DNA from: Bacteroidia bacterium
GTDB taxonomy: Bacteria; Bacteroidota; Bacteroidia; UKL13-3
NCBI GenBank assembly: GCA_019695215.1
Contig: JAIBAK010000001.1
Span: 97,212-161,211 of the forward strand
Direction of reading: 5' to 3'
Length of the DNA stretch: 64,000 bases
In this document: positions 32,533 to 41,860 of the stretch, piece by piece
Layout of the letters: every line of letters starts with the position of its first letter
Numbering within the stretch: the first letter of the stretch is position 1
Notes under the pieces: generated by a model
Told to the model about the DNA's origin: nothing
What the model saw: only the letters and a program-made list of their open reading frames with translations
Databases searched by the model: none
Translations under genes and position numbers: made by a program

Positions 32533-33118
32533 TTTTGTTGTATTTAGCTTTTAACAAATGTCCGGGAATTATATATCCGCCAAGCACCCCAACCGCTATC
32601 GACAACAAATGCAATTGATGTGTCGATGAAAAATAAGTAGCACCCGCCAGTAAAAAGTTTAAAATGCCGCCATACATTAATGGTTTAAATTGAAGCATTC
32701 CTCCGGATACATAAAGCCAAATGCCGTAAATAATCATAATGCTTGGATAAAATGCCTGCCATTGTCCGGATGCGGGCATGCAAAAACATACCGTAAACAT
32801 GGCAATGCAAAATGCCTGAATAACGAATTTAAGATTTTCATTCACGTAGGATTTTACTTTTACCGGTTGTATTTTTTTTTCGCGCACACTCACAATCATG
32901 GTTACAATGCCTCCTAATGGCATTAATACTAACCATGGCAGTGAATGATAAGTGAAATCGGTAAATTCAAGCAGGAACCAATTGGTTAAAGCAGCCACAA
33001 AAACCAGATAGCCCCAGAAAAGAAAGAAGAAACTTTTGTCCTGTATATCTTCTTTTGCTTTGCCAATCATTTGCTCAATAAGCTGCAGGGCATTTTTTTC
33101 GTTAAATTCTTTTTCCAT
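32525..33118 (-). CDS. Membrane protein paired with the HTH regulator, hypothetical
   Basis: 197 aa. A short charged N terminus (MEKEFNEKNALQLIEQMIGKAKEDIQ) precedes about five or six membrane helices, starting with SFFFLFWGYLVFVAALTNWFLL. No catalytic motif. Its tight coupling to the regulator suggests it senses or modulates the regulator at the membrane; that is inference. 11 bp after the T9SS cargo gene. Confidence 0.75.
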   Translation of the reverse strand: MEKEFNEKNALQLIEQMIGKAKEDIQDKSFFFLFWGYLVFVAALTNWFLLEFTDFTYHSLPWLVLMPLGGIVTMIVSVREKKIQPVKVKSYVNENLKFVIQAFCIAMFTVCFCMPASGQWQAFYPSIMIIYGIWLYVSGGMLQFKPLMYGGILNFLLAGATYFSSTHQLHLLSIAVGVLGGYIIPGHLLKAKYNKSV

Positions 33119-33129
33119 TGCAGGTAGTA

Positions 33130-34041
33130 TTAATACGTAATAATCAGGTTAGAGTTAAGAACAGTTATTCCATGCTCGTTTGTAAGTGTCATCTGGTAAA
33201 CACCTTTCTTCAGTTTGTTTACTAAAATGGGTGTACCCGAAACAACATACGGGAGGGTGAACACTTCCTTTCCGTTCACGTCAAAGATATGAAGATCTGC
33301 CTGGTTTAGCTTGTGTGTAATAGTAATTGATTCATGGGTTGGATTGGGATAGAAATTTATCTCACTTGCCTGGGGATTATTATGTACGAAGGTGCTTGGG
33401 TTATATACCAATAAAAGGTCGTCAACAAACAGCCTGGAACCAACAGCGGGTGTATAGGCATCGGTACTGGTTGAAAACAGAAATGACATGGAATCCGGAA
33501 TTTCGTTGCTGTAATAAATGAAAGGAGCAGAAGTTTGGGTGTAGGTAGTAATTTCCTGTTTGTTTTGCCAGTACAATTCAGCTACTGTATCCCGCTGCAT
33601 TGTGGTTGAATTCCATTTGGTAAGTACAACGGAGCATAGTACCGAATCATTTGGGGCCGGAGTTGATTTAAACCAGAAATGCAAAGCCGAAGGACGACCG
33701 TTAAATGGAATAAAGTTGTGGTCAAAATCGGGTTGGTTATCGGCCCCCAGCATATTCCCCGAGGTAAGAATCCCCGGAATATCGGAAAAGGGGCCGGCCT
33801 TTGTTTCAAGAAGGATAGCGTAATTTCCTGAATGTGCATCGGTGGTTTTTACGCAGGTTGACGGATAGCCGAATTGTTTTAACGGACTTAAGGTGAACCA
33901 CGAAACGGGCTCTTCGTGATAGGACAAAGCGCGTTTGTTCCAGCCTTCAAAACCCGGGTTCATTGGTTGAGGGTTGTTTTGTGCGGCAACTCTACCTTGT
34001 AAAGCCACCAGCATTAAAATGGGGTAAATGATGTGTTTCAT
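33130..34041 (-). CDS. Secreted protein with T9SS type A sorting domain
   Basis: 303-aa exported protein: signal peptide (KHIIYPILMLVALQGRVAAQ), a jelly-roll/carbohydrate-binding-like middle (FEGWNKRALSYHEEPVSWF, ALHFWFKSTPAPNDSVLCS), and a C-terminal type A sorting domain from about 225 (INFYPNPTHESITITH, LHIFDVNGKEVF, LKKGVYQMTL) that directs export through the type IX system. The GldKLMN machinery is encoded in this window at 58-63 kb. First gene of an operon with the membrane protein and HTH regulator. Confidence 0.88.
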   Translation of the reverse strand: MKHIIYPILMLVALQGRVAAQNNPQPMNPGFEGWNKRALSYHEEPVSWFTLSPLKQFGYPSTCVKTTDAHSGNYAILLETKAGPFSDIPGILTSGNMLGADNQPDFDHNFIPFNGRPSALHFWFKSTPAPNDSVLCSVVLTKWNSTTMQRDTVAELYWQNKQEITTYTQTSAPFIYYSNEIPDSMSFLFSTSTDAYTPAVGSRLFVDDLLLVYNPSTFVHNNPQASEINFYPNPTHESITITHKLNQADLHIFDVNGKEVFTLPYVVSGTPILVNKLKKGVYQMTLTNEHGITVLNSNLIITY

Positions 34042-34061
34042 GTATTAAATATTTTATGGCA

Positions 34062-34096
34062 CAAAGGTATTATAAAGTAGTTTATAAAATAAACTA
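34062..34096 (-). promoter_or_regulatory. Candidate promoter and operator of the T9SS-cargo/membrane-protein/HTH operon
   Basis: On the minus strand TACCTTTG (34062-34069) matches TAnnTTTG 20 bp before the ATG at 34041. Just upstream, at 34078-34096, TAGTTTAT-AAA-ATAAACTA is a perfect 8-bp inverted repeat lying between the -7 and -33 positions, where a repressor would block transcription. The operon's own HTH protein is the obvious candidate ligand. Confidence 0.5.
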
Positions 34097-34216
34097 ATTT
34101 ATACATGATTCAAATCAAATATTTGAAAATCAATGAATAAAAAATTAATTTGATGTAAAAATCAATTTTTTAGAACGGGTTTCGTGTCTTAGTATTGCAT
34201 TTTTAAAAACCAAAGT

Positions 34217-34954
34217 ATGAAGCAAATTGAACCCTGGATGGGGCGCACCCGTTTGTTACTGGCCGATGAACAATTGGAGAAATTAATTAACTCTAATGTA
34301 TTGGTAGTAGGATTGGGAGGAGTAGGCGGTATAGCGGCCGAAATGATTGCCCGCAGCGGGGTTGGTAAAATGACCATTGTTGATGCTGACACCGTTGATA
34401 CCACAAACCGAAACAGGCAAATTCCGGCATTGTACAGCACCGTAGGAAAAGTAAAAGCTGATGTACTGGCGGGCCGACTATTGGATATTAATCCGGATTT
34501 GGAGCTCACCGTATTGCCCGAGTATTTTAAAGATAAACGCACCAATGAGGTTTTAGATGAGGGGAAATTTGATTATGCCCTTGATTGTATTGATACACTT
34601 TCGCCCAAAGTATTTTTTATAAAAGCTTGTATTGAAAAAGGAATTCCAATTGTAAGCTCAATGGGAGCGGGTTCAAAAGTTGATCCCACGCGGGTTCGTG
34701 TAGCCGATCTTTCAGAAACGCATACATGCAATCTGGCCCGGTACGTTCGTAAATACCTGCACAAACTTGGAATACATTCGGGTGTGAAGGCTGTTTTTTC
34801 GGATGAAGAACGAATGTCAACCGCTCAGGTGGTAATTGCTGACGGAAGAAATAAAAAGTCGGTGGTTGGAACCATCAGTTATATGCCTGCGGTGTTTGGC
34901 TGTACGGTAGCTTCGGTTGCCATAAGGGATTTATACGACCGGAAAACTATTTAA
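34217..34954 (+). CDS. tcdA: tRNA threonylcarbamoyladenosine dehydratase
   Basis: 245-aa E1/ThiF-fold enzyme that uses ATP to cyclise t6A37 of ANN-decoding tRNAs to ct6A. The N-terminal GRTRLLLADEQLEKL, nucleotide-binding VLVVGLGGVGGIAAEMIARSG, VDADTVDTTNRNRQ and the central YALDCIDTLSPKVFFIKAC fit TcdA. ThiF and MoeB relatives differ in length and lack the RTRLL start. It overlaps the convergent hypothetical gene by 8 bp. Confidence 0.93.
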   Translation: MKQIEPWMGRTRLLLADEQLEKLINSNVLVVGLGGVGGIAAEMIARSGVGKMTIVDADTVDTTNRNRQIPALYSTVGKVKADVLAGRLLDINPDLELTVLPEYFKDKRTNEVLDEGKFDYALDCIDTLSPKVFFIKACIEKGIPIVSSMGAGSKVDPTRVRVADLSETHTCNLARYVRKYLHKLGIHSGVKAVFSDEERMSTAQVVIADGRNKKSVVGTISYMPAVFGCTVASVAIRDLYDRKTI

Positions 34955-35471
34955 CCTTGGTAAGTATTGCTTCCTGATAAGCCATAATTTCAAAATCCTG
35001 TACTATAGGAATGTCACCTTTTCCACCCGTTGTGCCGGCAGGAGTGGCGTTGGCACTTATAATTCTGAAACGAATTTGCTCCCGCTCAAAACTGTATAAG
35101 GCAGTAAGTATTTGCCCTTCTACCACAAACTGACTTATAAGCGTGGTGCCAAAAAGGTATTCATTAATTTTTATTCCGTTTCCTTCATCCATAAAATAAT
35201 GTCCCGGATTAAGTGTATCGGCAATGAGCGTGTAGCTGCGCACATCTTCTTTGCCTCCGTTTGAATATACTATGGTAAAATAATATTGATTCGGCTTTTT
35301 AGAATTCTCTAATATCAGTTGCATACCCACATTGTTCACGCTTCCGTTGTTGGTAGCCACCTGCAGGGTTCCTTTCCACTGGCCAATCCATGTTTTAGGA
35401 AAAAAGATGCTCTGAGCCTGTGATGCAATTACTGCCAGAGAGAATAAAAAAAGTAAGAATGTTTTTTTCAT
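34947..35471 (-). CDS. Hypothetical exported protein
   Basis: 174 aa with a clear signal peptide (KKTFLLFLFSLAVIASQAQS) and a beta-rich body starting WIGQWKGTLQVATNNG, which looks like a lipocalin-type barrel in strand pattern. No family recognised. Starts 2 bp after the stop of the aldose-epimerase gene, so it is the third gene of an EamA-epimerase-hypothetical operon. Confidence 0.7.
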   Translation of the reverse strand: MKKTFLLFLFSLAVIASQAQSIFFPKTWIGQWKGTLQVATNNGSVNNVGMQLILENSKKPNQYYFTIVYSNGGKEDVRSYTLIADTLNPGHYFMDEGNGIKINEYLFGTTLISQFVVEGQILTALYSFEREQIRFRIISANATPAGTTGGKGDIPIVQDFEIMAYQEAILTKVK

Positions 35472-35473
35472 GA

Positions 35474-36337
35474 TTAATGTATTTCAATATGATATGCCGC
35501 TTCAAATATACCATTGCCTTTTAATGATTGGATACCTTCTTTTTCTTCAAGTTTCCCGTTGTGGGTGGTGTAGTCGGCAAGGCCATACCAGGGTTCAATG
35601 CAAATGAAACGGGCCTCCGGTTTCTTCCAAATACCCAAGTACGGAAACCCATTGAATGAAACGGTAATGCAGTGGGGGTGCGCGGAAGAATGAAGAGTAA
35701 CCGAGTTAGAATGTAGATTTTTTAGCACCACCGCATCTTTTGTAAATAATAATTCATCAAGGGGCAACACATTTCCGCTGAGTACGGGTTCTTCTCTTAA
35801 ATCAAAAAGTCCGTTGGTAAGCAGATGCCGGTTTAAATGTTCTTTCCGGTTAAACATAAGCGAATAATTATTTAACGTTTCATTTTCATATAACGGACAT
35901 ATAAATCCCGGATGCGCACCAATGGAAAAATACATCATTTCATCACCCGGGTTAATAACCTTATAAGTACAGCAAAGCGTGGAATGAACAAGTGTATATC
36001 CAAGTTCAAGATGAAACATAAAGGGAAAACGTTGCAAAGTGCTTTGAGAATAGCTTAGTTTCAGCTTAACCGATTCTTTACTTTGGTTAATCACTGAAAA
36101 TAGTTCGTTTCTGGCAAAACCATGCTGACTGCAGGTATAACTTTTGTTATTCCATATAAACGAATCGTTTTTTAGTTTACCAACAAACGGAAAAAGTACG
36201 GGAGCATGTCGGTTCCAATAAGAAGCATCAGCCTGCCACAATAACTCTTTCTGAATATCCTTGCGGTATATACTGGTAAGTTCCGCACCTTTCTCGCTGA
36301 TGGATATTTTTAGAAAATCATTTTCAAGCGTAATCAT
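35474..36337 (-). CDS. Aldose 1-epimerase family protein
   Basis: 287-aa galactose-mutarotase-fold enzyme that interconverts sugar anomers, or acts on sugar phosphates in some members. LLWQADASYWNRHAPVLFPFVGKL, SCSQHGFARN, IGAHPGFICPL and the catalytic-glutamate region FICIEPWYGLADY are typical of the LacX/YeaD-like subgroup. Cytoplasmic. Its ATG overlaps the TGA of the EamA transporter gene (ATGA). Confidence 0.88.
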   Translation of the reverse strand: MITLENDFLKISISEKGAELTSIYRKDIQKELLWQADASYWNRHAPVLFPFVGKLKNDSFIWNNKSYTCSQHGFARNELFSVINQSKESVKLKLSYSQSTLQRFPFMFHLELGYTLVHSTLCCTYKVINPGDEMMYFSIGAHPGFICPLYENETLNNYSLMFNRKEHLNRHLLTNGLFDLREEPVLSGNVLPLDELLFTKDAVVLKNLHSNSVTLHSSAHPHCITVSFNGFPYLGIWKKPEARFICIEPWYGLADYTTHNGKLEEKEGIQSLKGNGIFEAAYHIEIH

Positions 36338-37188
36338 GTTGCTTTGTTTTTTGTGGTGTATGAAAGAAACAGATTCAGTACCATTCCGCCAATAATCAAT
36401 ACCATTCCAATTAAACTCCAGTGGTTAAATGTTTCACCAAAAAGAAAATACCCGGTTGCCAGTGCGTAAATTGTTCCCAGGTAAGTAAGTATAGAAACAT
36501 CCGAGACACGCTCGAGCTGATAAGACTTAGTCATAAAATATTGGCCAAACTGAGTGAAAACTCCGGTTGCAATCAACAATCCCCAATCGGTAAGGGTGGG
36601 AGTGGTCCAGTTCGTAAGGGTGTAGGGAGTAACAAACGGAAGGGTAACCAATGGAAAATAAAATACAATAACCAGCGCGTGGTCCGACTGATTCACCCTT
36701 CTAATACAACTATAAGCCAATCCGGACATGAGGGCAGAGAACATGCCCAGTAAAAGCAACCCATTACTGATGCGTGGGTCAAAACCTTTTACCAATACTA
36801 CTCCCGCAAAAGATAAAATAGTAAAAAGCCAGTTGCGAAGAGTCAGGCGGTCGTCTAACAAAAAATACGCGAATATGAGCGTAAAAACAGGAGAGAGGTA
36901 CTGAATGGTAACAGCACTGGCTAACGGAATTTTTTGCACGGTGATGATATAGCATAATAATCCGGCAAAACCGGCCAACCCGCGAAGCACAAGCCATTTT
37001 CGATCATTTCCCCAGGGACTGATATGTTGTTTTCGCAGAAAATACAGTGTTATAAGAAAAGTAATGATAGAACGAACAAATACAATTTGATGAGCCGGAA
37101 TATGATTCAGGTATTTTATACAAAGATTCATGCCGGCATAATACACGGTTGCCTGCAGCATATACCTTATTCCGGGGCGTAGTTTCAT
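36334..37188 (-). CDS. EamA/DMT family transporter
   Basis: 284-aa inner-membrane protein with ten predicted helices arranged as two EamA repeats (about 8-135 and 145-280), the layout of drug/metabolite exporters. KIPLASAVTIQYLSPVFTLIFAYF and LERVSDVSILTYLGTIYALATGYFLFGE are the matching repeat ends. Substrate unknown. ATG at 37188 preferred over the upstream TTG at 37200. First gene of the epimerase operon. Confidence 0.9.
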   Translation of the reverse strand: MKLRPGIRYMLQATVYYAGMNLCIKYLNHIPAHQIVFVRSIITFLITLYFLRKQHISPWGNDRKWLVLRGLAGFAGLLCYIITVQKIPLASAVTIQYLSPVFTLIFAYFLLDDRLTLRNWLFTILSFAGVVLVKGFDPRISNGLLLLGMFSALMSGLAYSCIRRVNQSDHALVIVFYFPLVTLPFVTPYTLTNWTTPTLTDWGLLIATGVFTQFGQYFMTKSYQLERVSDVSILTYLGTIYALATGYFLFGETFNHWSLIGMVLIIGGMVLNLFLSYTTKNKAT

Positions 37189-37224
37189 TATGCGTTGCAA
37201 GATACGCTGCCTTGATGTAAATGA

Positions 37225-37254
37225 AAAAGCCTTCCCTGTAAAGAGAAGGCTTTT
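37225..37254 (-). terminator. Intrinsic terminator of the lipoprotein gene
   Basis: AAAAGCCTTC, ten-base loop, GAAGGCTTTT: a perfect 10-bp stem with A-run on one side and T-run on the other, 19 bp after the stop at 37274. Could work in both directions. Confidence 0.8.
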
Positions 37255-37273
37255 GTATAAGTTGTTTTAAAGT

Positions 37274-38110
37274 CTATCGGAGTGTAATGGTTTTTGTTCT
37301 GTTCTTATAGGTAATCCGGGCAATCTTATCGCAGGGTTCATTTCCAATCGGATCAAAATCCAATTCCATTGAGTTGCCGTTTGAATTGGTAATAGTGGTT
37401 TTACCGCTCACAATGCGAGGGCAGCCAATTTTCTTTTTTAATGCTTTAGTAATGTTCACCGAGAAATTTTTTCCTCTTCGGCTCACACCATTGGCAGATC
37501 CGGTAATCAGGTACACATCGTCAAACGGATTAAGTGTGGCATCGCCTTCTATGCGGTCAATTTCTCCCTGCGAACTCCAGGTAATAGTTCCGGTAGAGGT
37601 GATGGCGCTGGCACCGGTAACAACGTAGGAATATTTAAAATGTCCGGATGCATTACCCAAATTTGTAACCGTGCGGGTTCCGGTGTACTGAACATCGTTT
37701 ACATAATAATTCAGCAGGGTAATAACCAAGGTAGATCCCTGCGTACGATATGCGCCCGTAAACTCGGCTCTTATTTTTCCTTTTCTGTAATTTCCGTCAG
37801 AGCATAAGCAACCCGAAGAACTGCTTGAGTCGGAAAATGTGATTTCAAGAACTTTCGGGTTTGAGCTGATATCGGTATAAACCGAGGCGCAGGCCGGTAA
37901 AATCGAAATATTCACTTTGCCAAAGCCGGGTTTATCCTGCGCCTGATTATCTACATTGTCGTGAATGTTTGAAAACTCACCGTCAAGCAATGCCTGATCT
38001 TCGGCCGATTGGAAAATCTCTTCTAAGTCTTCTTTATCCCTGTTGCAGGAAACATTCACTAAACTCCCCGACAGGGTAAGCATCAGTGCAAAAAGTGTAA
38101 TTTTTTTCAT
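37274..38110 (-). CDS. Hypothetical lipoprotein
   Basis: 278 aa with a signal sequence ending in a lipobox-like VNVSC (Cys22; KITLFALMLTLSGSLVNVSC), so it is likely anchored in the membrane. The body is beta-rich with paired strands (ASVYTDISSNPKVLEITF, YVNDVQYTGTRTVTNLGN) and several cysteines (SGCLCSDGNYRKG). Many Bacteroidota encode similar proteins of unknown role. A terminator follows; it stands alone. Confidence 0.72.
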   Translation of the reverse strand: MKKITLFALMLTLSGSLVNVSCNRDKEDLEEIFQSAEDQALLDGEFSNIHDNVDNQAQDKPGFGKVNISILPACASVYTDISSNPKVLEITFSDSSSSSGCLCSDGNYRKGKIRAEFTGAYRTQGSTLVITLLNYYVNDVQYTGTRTVTNLGNASGHFKYSYVVTGASAITSTGTITWSSQGEIDRIEGDATLNPFDDVYLITGSANGVSRRGKNFSVNITKALKKKIGCPRIVSGKTTITNSNGNSMELDFDPIGNEPCDKIARITYKNRTKTITLR

Positions 38111-38153
38111 ATAGTGGTATTTTTGTGGTTAGAGTTATAAGTTGAGTGAAAGT

Positions 38154-39350
38154 TTAACCGTTGTTACAAATTTCTGAAATACTTTCATTAATCACACCAC
38201 ATGCCCACTCAATTTGTTCACAGGTAATGGTTAAAGGCGGTGAAATGCGCAGTTTATTGGTGGCAAAAAGGAACCAGTCGGTAATAAGGCCTTTTTCAAT
38301 ACAGCGGTCAATAATCTTTTTATTTGTTTCAAATGAATCAAATTCAAGCGCCAGCATAAGGCCTTTTCCGCTCAGGCTGCGAATGGCAGCATGAGAAAGT
38401 AATGAACGGAATAAAGCTTCTTTGCTGCTTATTTCACTTATAAGTGACGAGGTGGTTAATTCATGGAGTACTGCCATAGCCGAGGCACAACTTACAGGAT
38501 GTCCTCCAAAGGTAGTGATATGCCCCAGATACGGGTCGTTTGTAAAGGACTGCATTATATTCCGGTCGGTAATAAGCGCGCCTATGGGCATTCCGCCTCC
38601 CATTCCTTTAGCCAGCATCAGCATATCGGGAACTACATCATATTGTTCAAAAGCAAACAAAGAACCTGTGCGGCCAAAACCTGTTTGTATTTCATCAAAA
38701 ATGAGCAGTGTGCCGGTTTCGAGTGTTCGTTCTCTTAATTTTTTAAGATATTTTTTCTGTGCAGGTAAATACCCGGCCTCACCCTGCACCGGCTCAATAA
38801 ACACGCAGGCTGTTTTTGGGGTGATAAGTGTTAAATCCTTTTCCTGATTAAAACGAATAAAGCGTATATCGGGCAACAAAGGGCGAAATGCGTTTTTAAA
38901 ATACTCTTCACTGTTTAAACTTAAAGCTCCCTGTGTGCTTCCATGGTAGGATTGCCTGCAGGCAATAATTTCAGATTTTCCGTTGTACCTTTTGGCTAAT
39001 TTCATAGCTGCTTCGGTTACCTCGGCTCCCGAATTTAAAAAATATACCGAGTTTAAGGATGAAGGCAGTGTTTGACTAAGTGCCGTTGCAAGCTGCACCT
39101 GCGGACTCTGTACATATTCGCCATAAACCATCAGGTGCATATAGCGGTCAAGCTGCTGCCGGATGGCGGCCAAAACTGCCGGATGGCGATGCCCGATATT
39201 GCTTACCGAAATTCCTGAAATCAGGTCAAGGTATTTTTTGCCGCTTACATCAAACAGGAACACACCTTCCGCTTTTTCAATCTCCAGCATAAGGGGTGCA
39301 TCGGAAGTTTGAGCCACATGTCGCAAAAAAAGTTGACGATTACTGATCAT
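38154..39350 (-). CDS. Class III (acetylornithine/ornithine-type) PLP aminotransferase
   Basis: 398-aa fold-type I PLP enzyme. SGISVSNIGHRHPAVLAAI, NSGAEVTEAAMKLAK, LIFDEIQTGFGRTG (cofactor-binding Asp) and MLAKGMGGGMPIGA with Schiff-base Lys248 are the family hallmarks. Class III members act on omega-amino groups such as acetylornithine, ornithine or 4-aminobutyrate, or on lysine; no arginine-pathway genes are nearby to decide. ATG at 39350 chosen over the TTG at 39371. Divergent from the flippase gene, 63 bp apart. Confidence 0.9.
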   Translation of the reverse strand: MISNRQLFLRHVAQTSDAPLMLEIEKAEGVFLFDVSGKKYLDLISGISVSNIGHRHPAVLAAIRQQLDRYMHLMVYGEYVQSPQVQLATALSQTLPSSLNSVYFLNSGAEVTEAAMKLAKRYNGKSEIIACRQSYHGSTQGALSLNSEEYFKNAFRPLLPDIRFIRFNQEKDLTLITPKTACVFIEPVQGEAGYLPAQKKYLKKLRERTLETGTLLIFDEIQTGFGRTGSLFAFEQYDVVPDMLMLAKGMGGGMPIGALITDRNIMQSFTNDPYLGHITTFGGHPVSCASAMAVLHELTTSSLISEISSKEALFRSLLSHAAIRSLSGKGLMLALEFDSFETNKKIIDRCIEKGLITDWFLFATNKLRISPPLTITCEQIEWACGVINESISEICNNG

Positions 39351-39413
39351 GTGTACAAAACTAAGCAGCAATACGCGGTGAACACAACCTTTTTCGCTTT
39401 TTTTGAATACAAA

Positions 39414-40751
39414 ATGTTAATTCCCTTTTTTAACCGCATTTTTAAGAGTGAACATACTGCCGAATTGCTACGGGGCGGGGTATATGCAGTTTTTTTCAGA
39501 ATGCTCTCCTTTTTTAGCGGACTGCTGATAACCTCCATCATTGTAAGGTATTACGGGGTTCAATCATATGGGGTGTACGTGTTGTTTATTAGTTTTTGGG
39601 GAATAGGTGCTTTTGCCGGTAGGTTTAGCTTAGATACTGCTGTAAATAAATACATCGCTCTTCATCAGGCAGCCGGAAAGTTTGATTTAATTAAACCTAC
39701 CCTGCAAAAAGCTATGAGATTATCATTGGGAGCCTCGGTTCTGGCTGCACTCTTTGTCTTTATTCTGGCTACACCTATTGCCATTTATTTTTTTAAAGAT
39801 GCAAGCCTTGTTGTGTATGTGAGAATTTTCTGCTGGTTTATTATTCCAATTACTTCAGGAATGATTTTACAAAGCGGGCTGGGCGCAACGAAAAAAGTAA
39901 AATCGTTTGCATTCTCTTCATTTGCCTCCAACAATCTGGTGGTACTTCTGTTGCTTTTAGTAACTGTATTTTTCAGCAGGCATTTTTTTACTCCGGTTTG
40001 GCTTGCGGCCCTCGCATCGGTAATTGTATGGTTAACGGCTCAGGTTTTATGGATAAAAAATTCAACGGCCTTATCTGCTCAAAAACTTCCGGAGGGTGAA
40101 ACTAACAAACTGATACAATTGGCCCGGCCGGTATTTTTTTCTTCGGTTTGGGTGGTAGTTAGTCACTACGTGCCATTGCTGCTGCTTGGGTATTTTACCG
40201 ATATAGTGCAGGTGGGGTTGTTTGAGGGAGCTTTTCGTTTAAGTAAGTTGGTTATCATCGGGCTGTTTTTGGTAAACACTATTGCCGCAACAAAATTTAC
40301 CGAATTATTGCATAAGGAAGATAACAATGAGTTGCAGCGTTTGTTGCAGCACAAAGCGATGATTGTATCCGGAGTTGCGGTTGTGGTTTTTATTTTGTTT
40401 TTATTTTTTCCGGAGATATGGCTGAGGTTACTTCACGAACAATTTGCAGCCGGCCGTTCGGCTTTTATTATTCTCGGGTTGGCACAATTGGTAAATGCAC
40501 TGGCAGGTTCCGTAAATATTTTACTGACGATGGCCGGGTACGAAAAACAACTGATGCGAATAAATATGTTAGGTGTTTTGTTAAGCACGGGTTTATCATT
40601 TATACTCATTCCATCCATGCAATTAGAAGGCGCTGCCATTGCCCGTAGTGCCGGCATTATTCTGGTAAATGTGGCCGGGGGTATTTTTATTTACCGAAAA
40701 ATAGGGGTGCTCACTTTTTGGTGGCCTTTTTTAAAAAGCAAAAGGGACTAA
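39414..40751 (+). CDS. Polysaccharide flippase family (Wzx/MATE-like) membrane protein
   Basis: 445 aa with about 12-14 membrane helices of the MOP-superfamily polysaccharide-transport type. The N-terminal LLRGGVYAVFFRMLSFFSGLLITSII and the YGVQSYGVYVLFIS segment are typical of lipid-linked-oligosaccharide flippases. No glycosyltransferases or Wzy adjoin it, so it may serve a locus elsewhere. The upstream extension to 39309 is rejected; ATG at 39414 gives the normal N terminus. Confidence 0.88.
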   Translation: MLIPFFNRIFKSEHTAELLRGGVYAVFFRMLSFFSGLLITSIIVRYYGVQSYGVYVLFISFWGIGAFAGRFSLDTAVNKYIALHQAAGKFDLIKPTLQKAMRLSLGASVLAALFVFILATPIAIYFFKDASLVVYVRIFCWFIIPITSGMILQSGLGATKKVKSFAFSSFASNNLVVLLLLLVTVFFSRHFFTPVWLAALASVIVWLTAQVLWIKNSTALSAQKLPEGETNKLIQLARPVFFSSVWVVVSHYVPLLLLGYFTDIVQVGLFEGAFRLSKLVIIGLFLVNTIAATKFTELLHKEDNNELQRLLQHKAMIVSGVAVVVFILFLFFPEIWLRLLHEQFAAGRSAFIILGLAQLVNALAGSVNILLTMAGYEKQLMRINMLGVLLSTGLSFILIPSMQLEGAAIARSAGIILVNVAGGIFIYRKIGVLTFWWPFLKSKRD

Positions 40752-40800
40752 AGCCCCTTCTGCCTGTGTAAACCTAAACCTTATTATAAAAACAATATCA

Positions 40801-41277
40801 TTACCTGCCCGGTGGTGGTCCGCCTGCGGGTGGTCCCATCCTTCGTTCACGTATTTTTCGAATCAGTTCGCGTTTAAAATCTTCTTCGGCCCGGTAAAGC
40901 AACAGAATTTTTTTAGACGAAATCACTTTTTTGAACTCAATCTGATATTTTTTTATCAGGGCAACCTGAGCCTCTCTGAAACTAATCATTTCACCAATGC
41001 GTTTTTCGGCTTCCTGTTCGCTTAAATCTGCCGGTAATTCTTCTTCTTCGCTAAGCCTGTATTTTCTTCTTAACTCTTTCATTTCTGTTTCCATTTTGTT
41101 ATAAATGGGCCAGAATCCCTTCGCTTCTTCGGGGGTGAGTTGAAGCCTGTCGGTAATAAAAGCAATTTTCATAGCTTCTATCCGTTCCTTTGCAGGGCGT
41201 GCATCTCCCTGTGCCTGTACAGTTGCGGGCACAGTTAAAAGGCAAAAAAGCCATATTAATAACTTTACTTTTTTCAT
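40801..41277 (-). CDS. Small periplasmic protein, Spy/heavy-metal-sensor-like helical
   Basis: 158 aa with signal peptide (KKVKLLIWLFCLLTVPATVQAQ). The mature part is highly charged and helical: LQLTPEEAKGFWPIYNKMETEM resembles the LTxxQ-type helices of CpxP/Spy family proteins, and the C terminus is Gly/Pro/Arg rich (MGPPAGGPPPGR). It is the last gene of the sigma/anti-sigma operon, overlapping the anti-sigma-like gene by 4 bp, so its amount is tied to that system. Function inferred from context. Confidence 0.65.
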   Translation of the reverse strand: MKKVKLLIWLFCLLTVPATVQAQGDARPAKERIEAMKIAFITDRLQLTPEEAKGFWPIYNKMETEMKELRRKYRLSEEEELPADLSEQEAEKRIGEMISFREAQVALIKKYQIEFKKVISSKKILLLYRAEEDFKRELIRKIRERRMGPPAGGPPPGR

Positions 41278-41837
41278 AACTCCTCCAGTATTAATTGTTC
41301 ATCGGCATTATCCAGAATATATTGTTCAATAAGTGTATTGCTGTCGGGGGCACTGTTTACCGGCTTGTTTTTTACCGTTTCAGTTTCGGTGTAAACTTCG
41401 GCCACCAGATCAATACTCACATTATTGTTTTCTAAGTAAGTGAAAATTTCATCATCCGTTGCCTGTTCAATTGAAACTGCTGTTTCGATACTGCGAGGTG
41501 CTGTTTTTGAAAGCAGCAAAACCAATCCGACAGCAAGCAGAGCTACCGCGGCTGCGGCAATACGGTTTATAAATGGGAAACGGATAATTCGCCCACCGGT
41601 TTTAATAGCATGACTTTTTGCAATAACCTTTGAAGGGAGCTGTTCAAAATATGCTTGCGGTACTTCAAATGCTGAATCTATTGTCTGTGACAATTGTGGT
41701 GTTTCACTACCCTTTACCTGCATTAAAATACTTTGAGGTAATTCCTCAAAATAGGAGGGAGGCAGGGTAAACGGGTTGTTTTTAGGAAGTCCGTTTACAA
41801 ATGCTTCTTCAGGCGATATGGGATTTTGTGTATCCAT
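41274..41837 (-). CDS. Putative membrane anti-sigma factor
   Basis: 187 aa. A cytoplasmic N-terminal ~85 residues (LPKNNPFTLPPSYFEELPQS, repeated as VPQAYFEQLPSKVI), one membrane helix at about 88-107 (AAAAVALLAVGLVLLLS), and an acidic periplasmic tail with TDDEIFTYLENNNVSIDLV. No zinc-binding HxxxCxxC motif is seen. The role is inferred from its place 23 bp after an ECF sigma gene and from the single-helix topology. Confidence 0.65.
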   Translation of the reverse strand: MDTQNPISPEEAFVNGLPKNNPFTLPPSYFEELPQSILMQVKGSETPQLSQTIDSAFEVPQAYFEQLPSKVIAKSHAIKTGGRIIRFPFINRIAAAAVALLAVGLVLLLSKTAPRSIETAVSIEQATDDEIFTYLENNNVSIDLVAEVYTETETVKNKPVNSAPDSNTLIEQYILDNADEQLILEEL

Positions 41838-41860
41838 TTTGGGTTAGAGCAATTCTCTTT

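Noticed and set aside
40752..40800. Hairpin between the flippase and the periplasmic protein gene
   Set aside because: AAGGG/CCCTT is only a 5-bp stem without a proper T-run; too weak to call.
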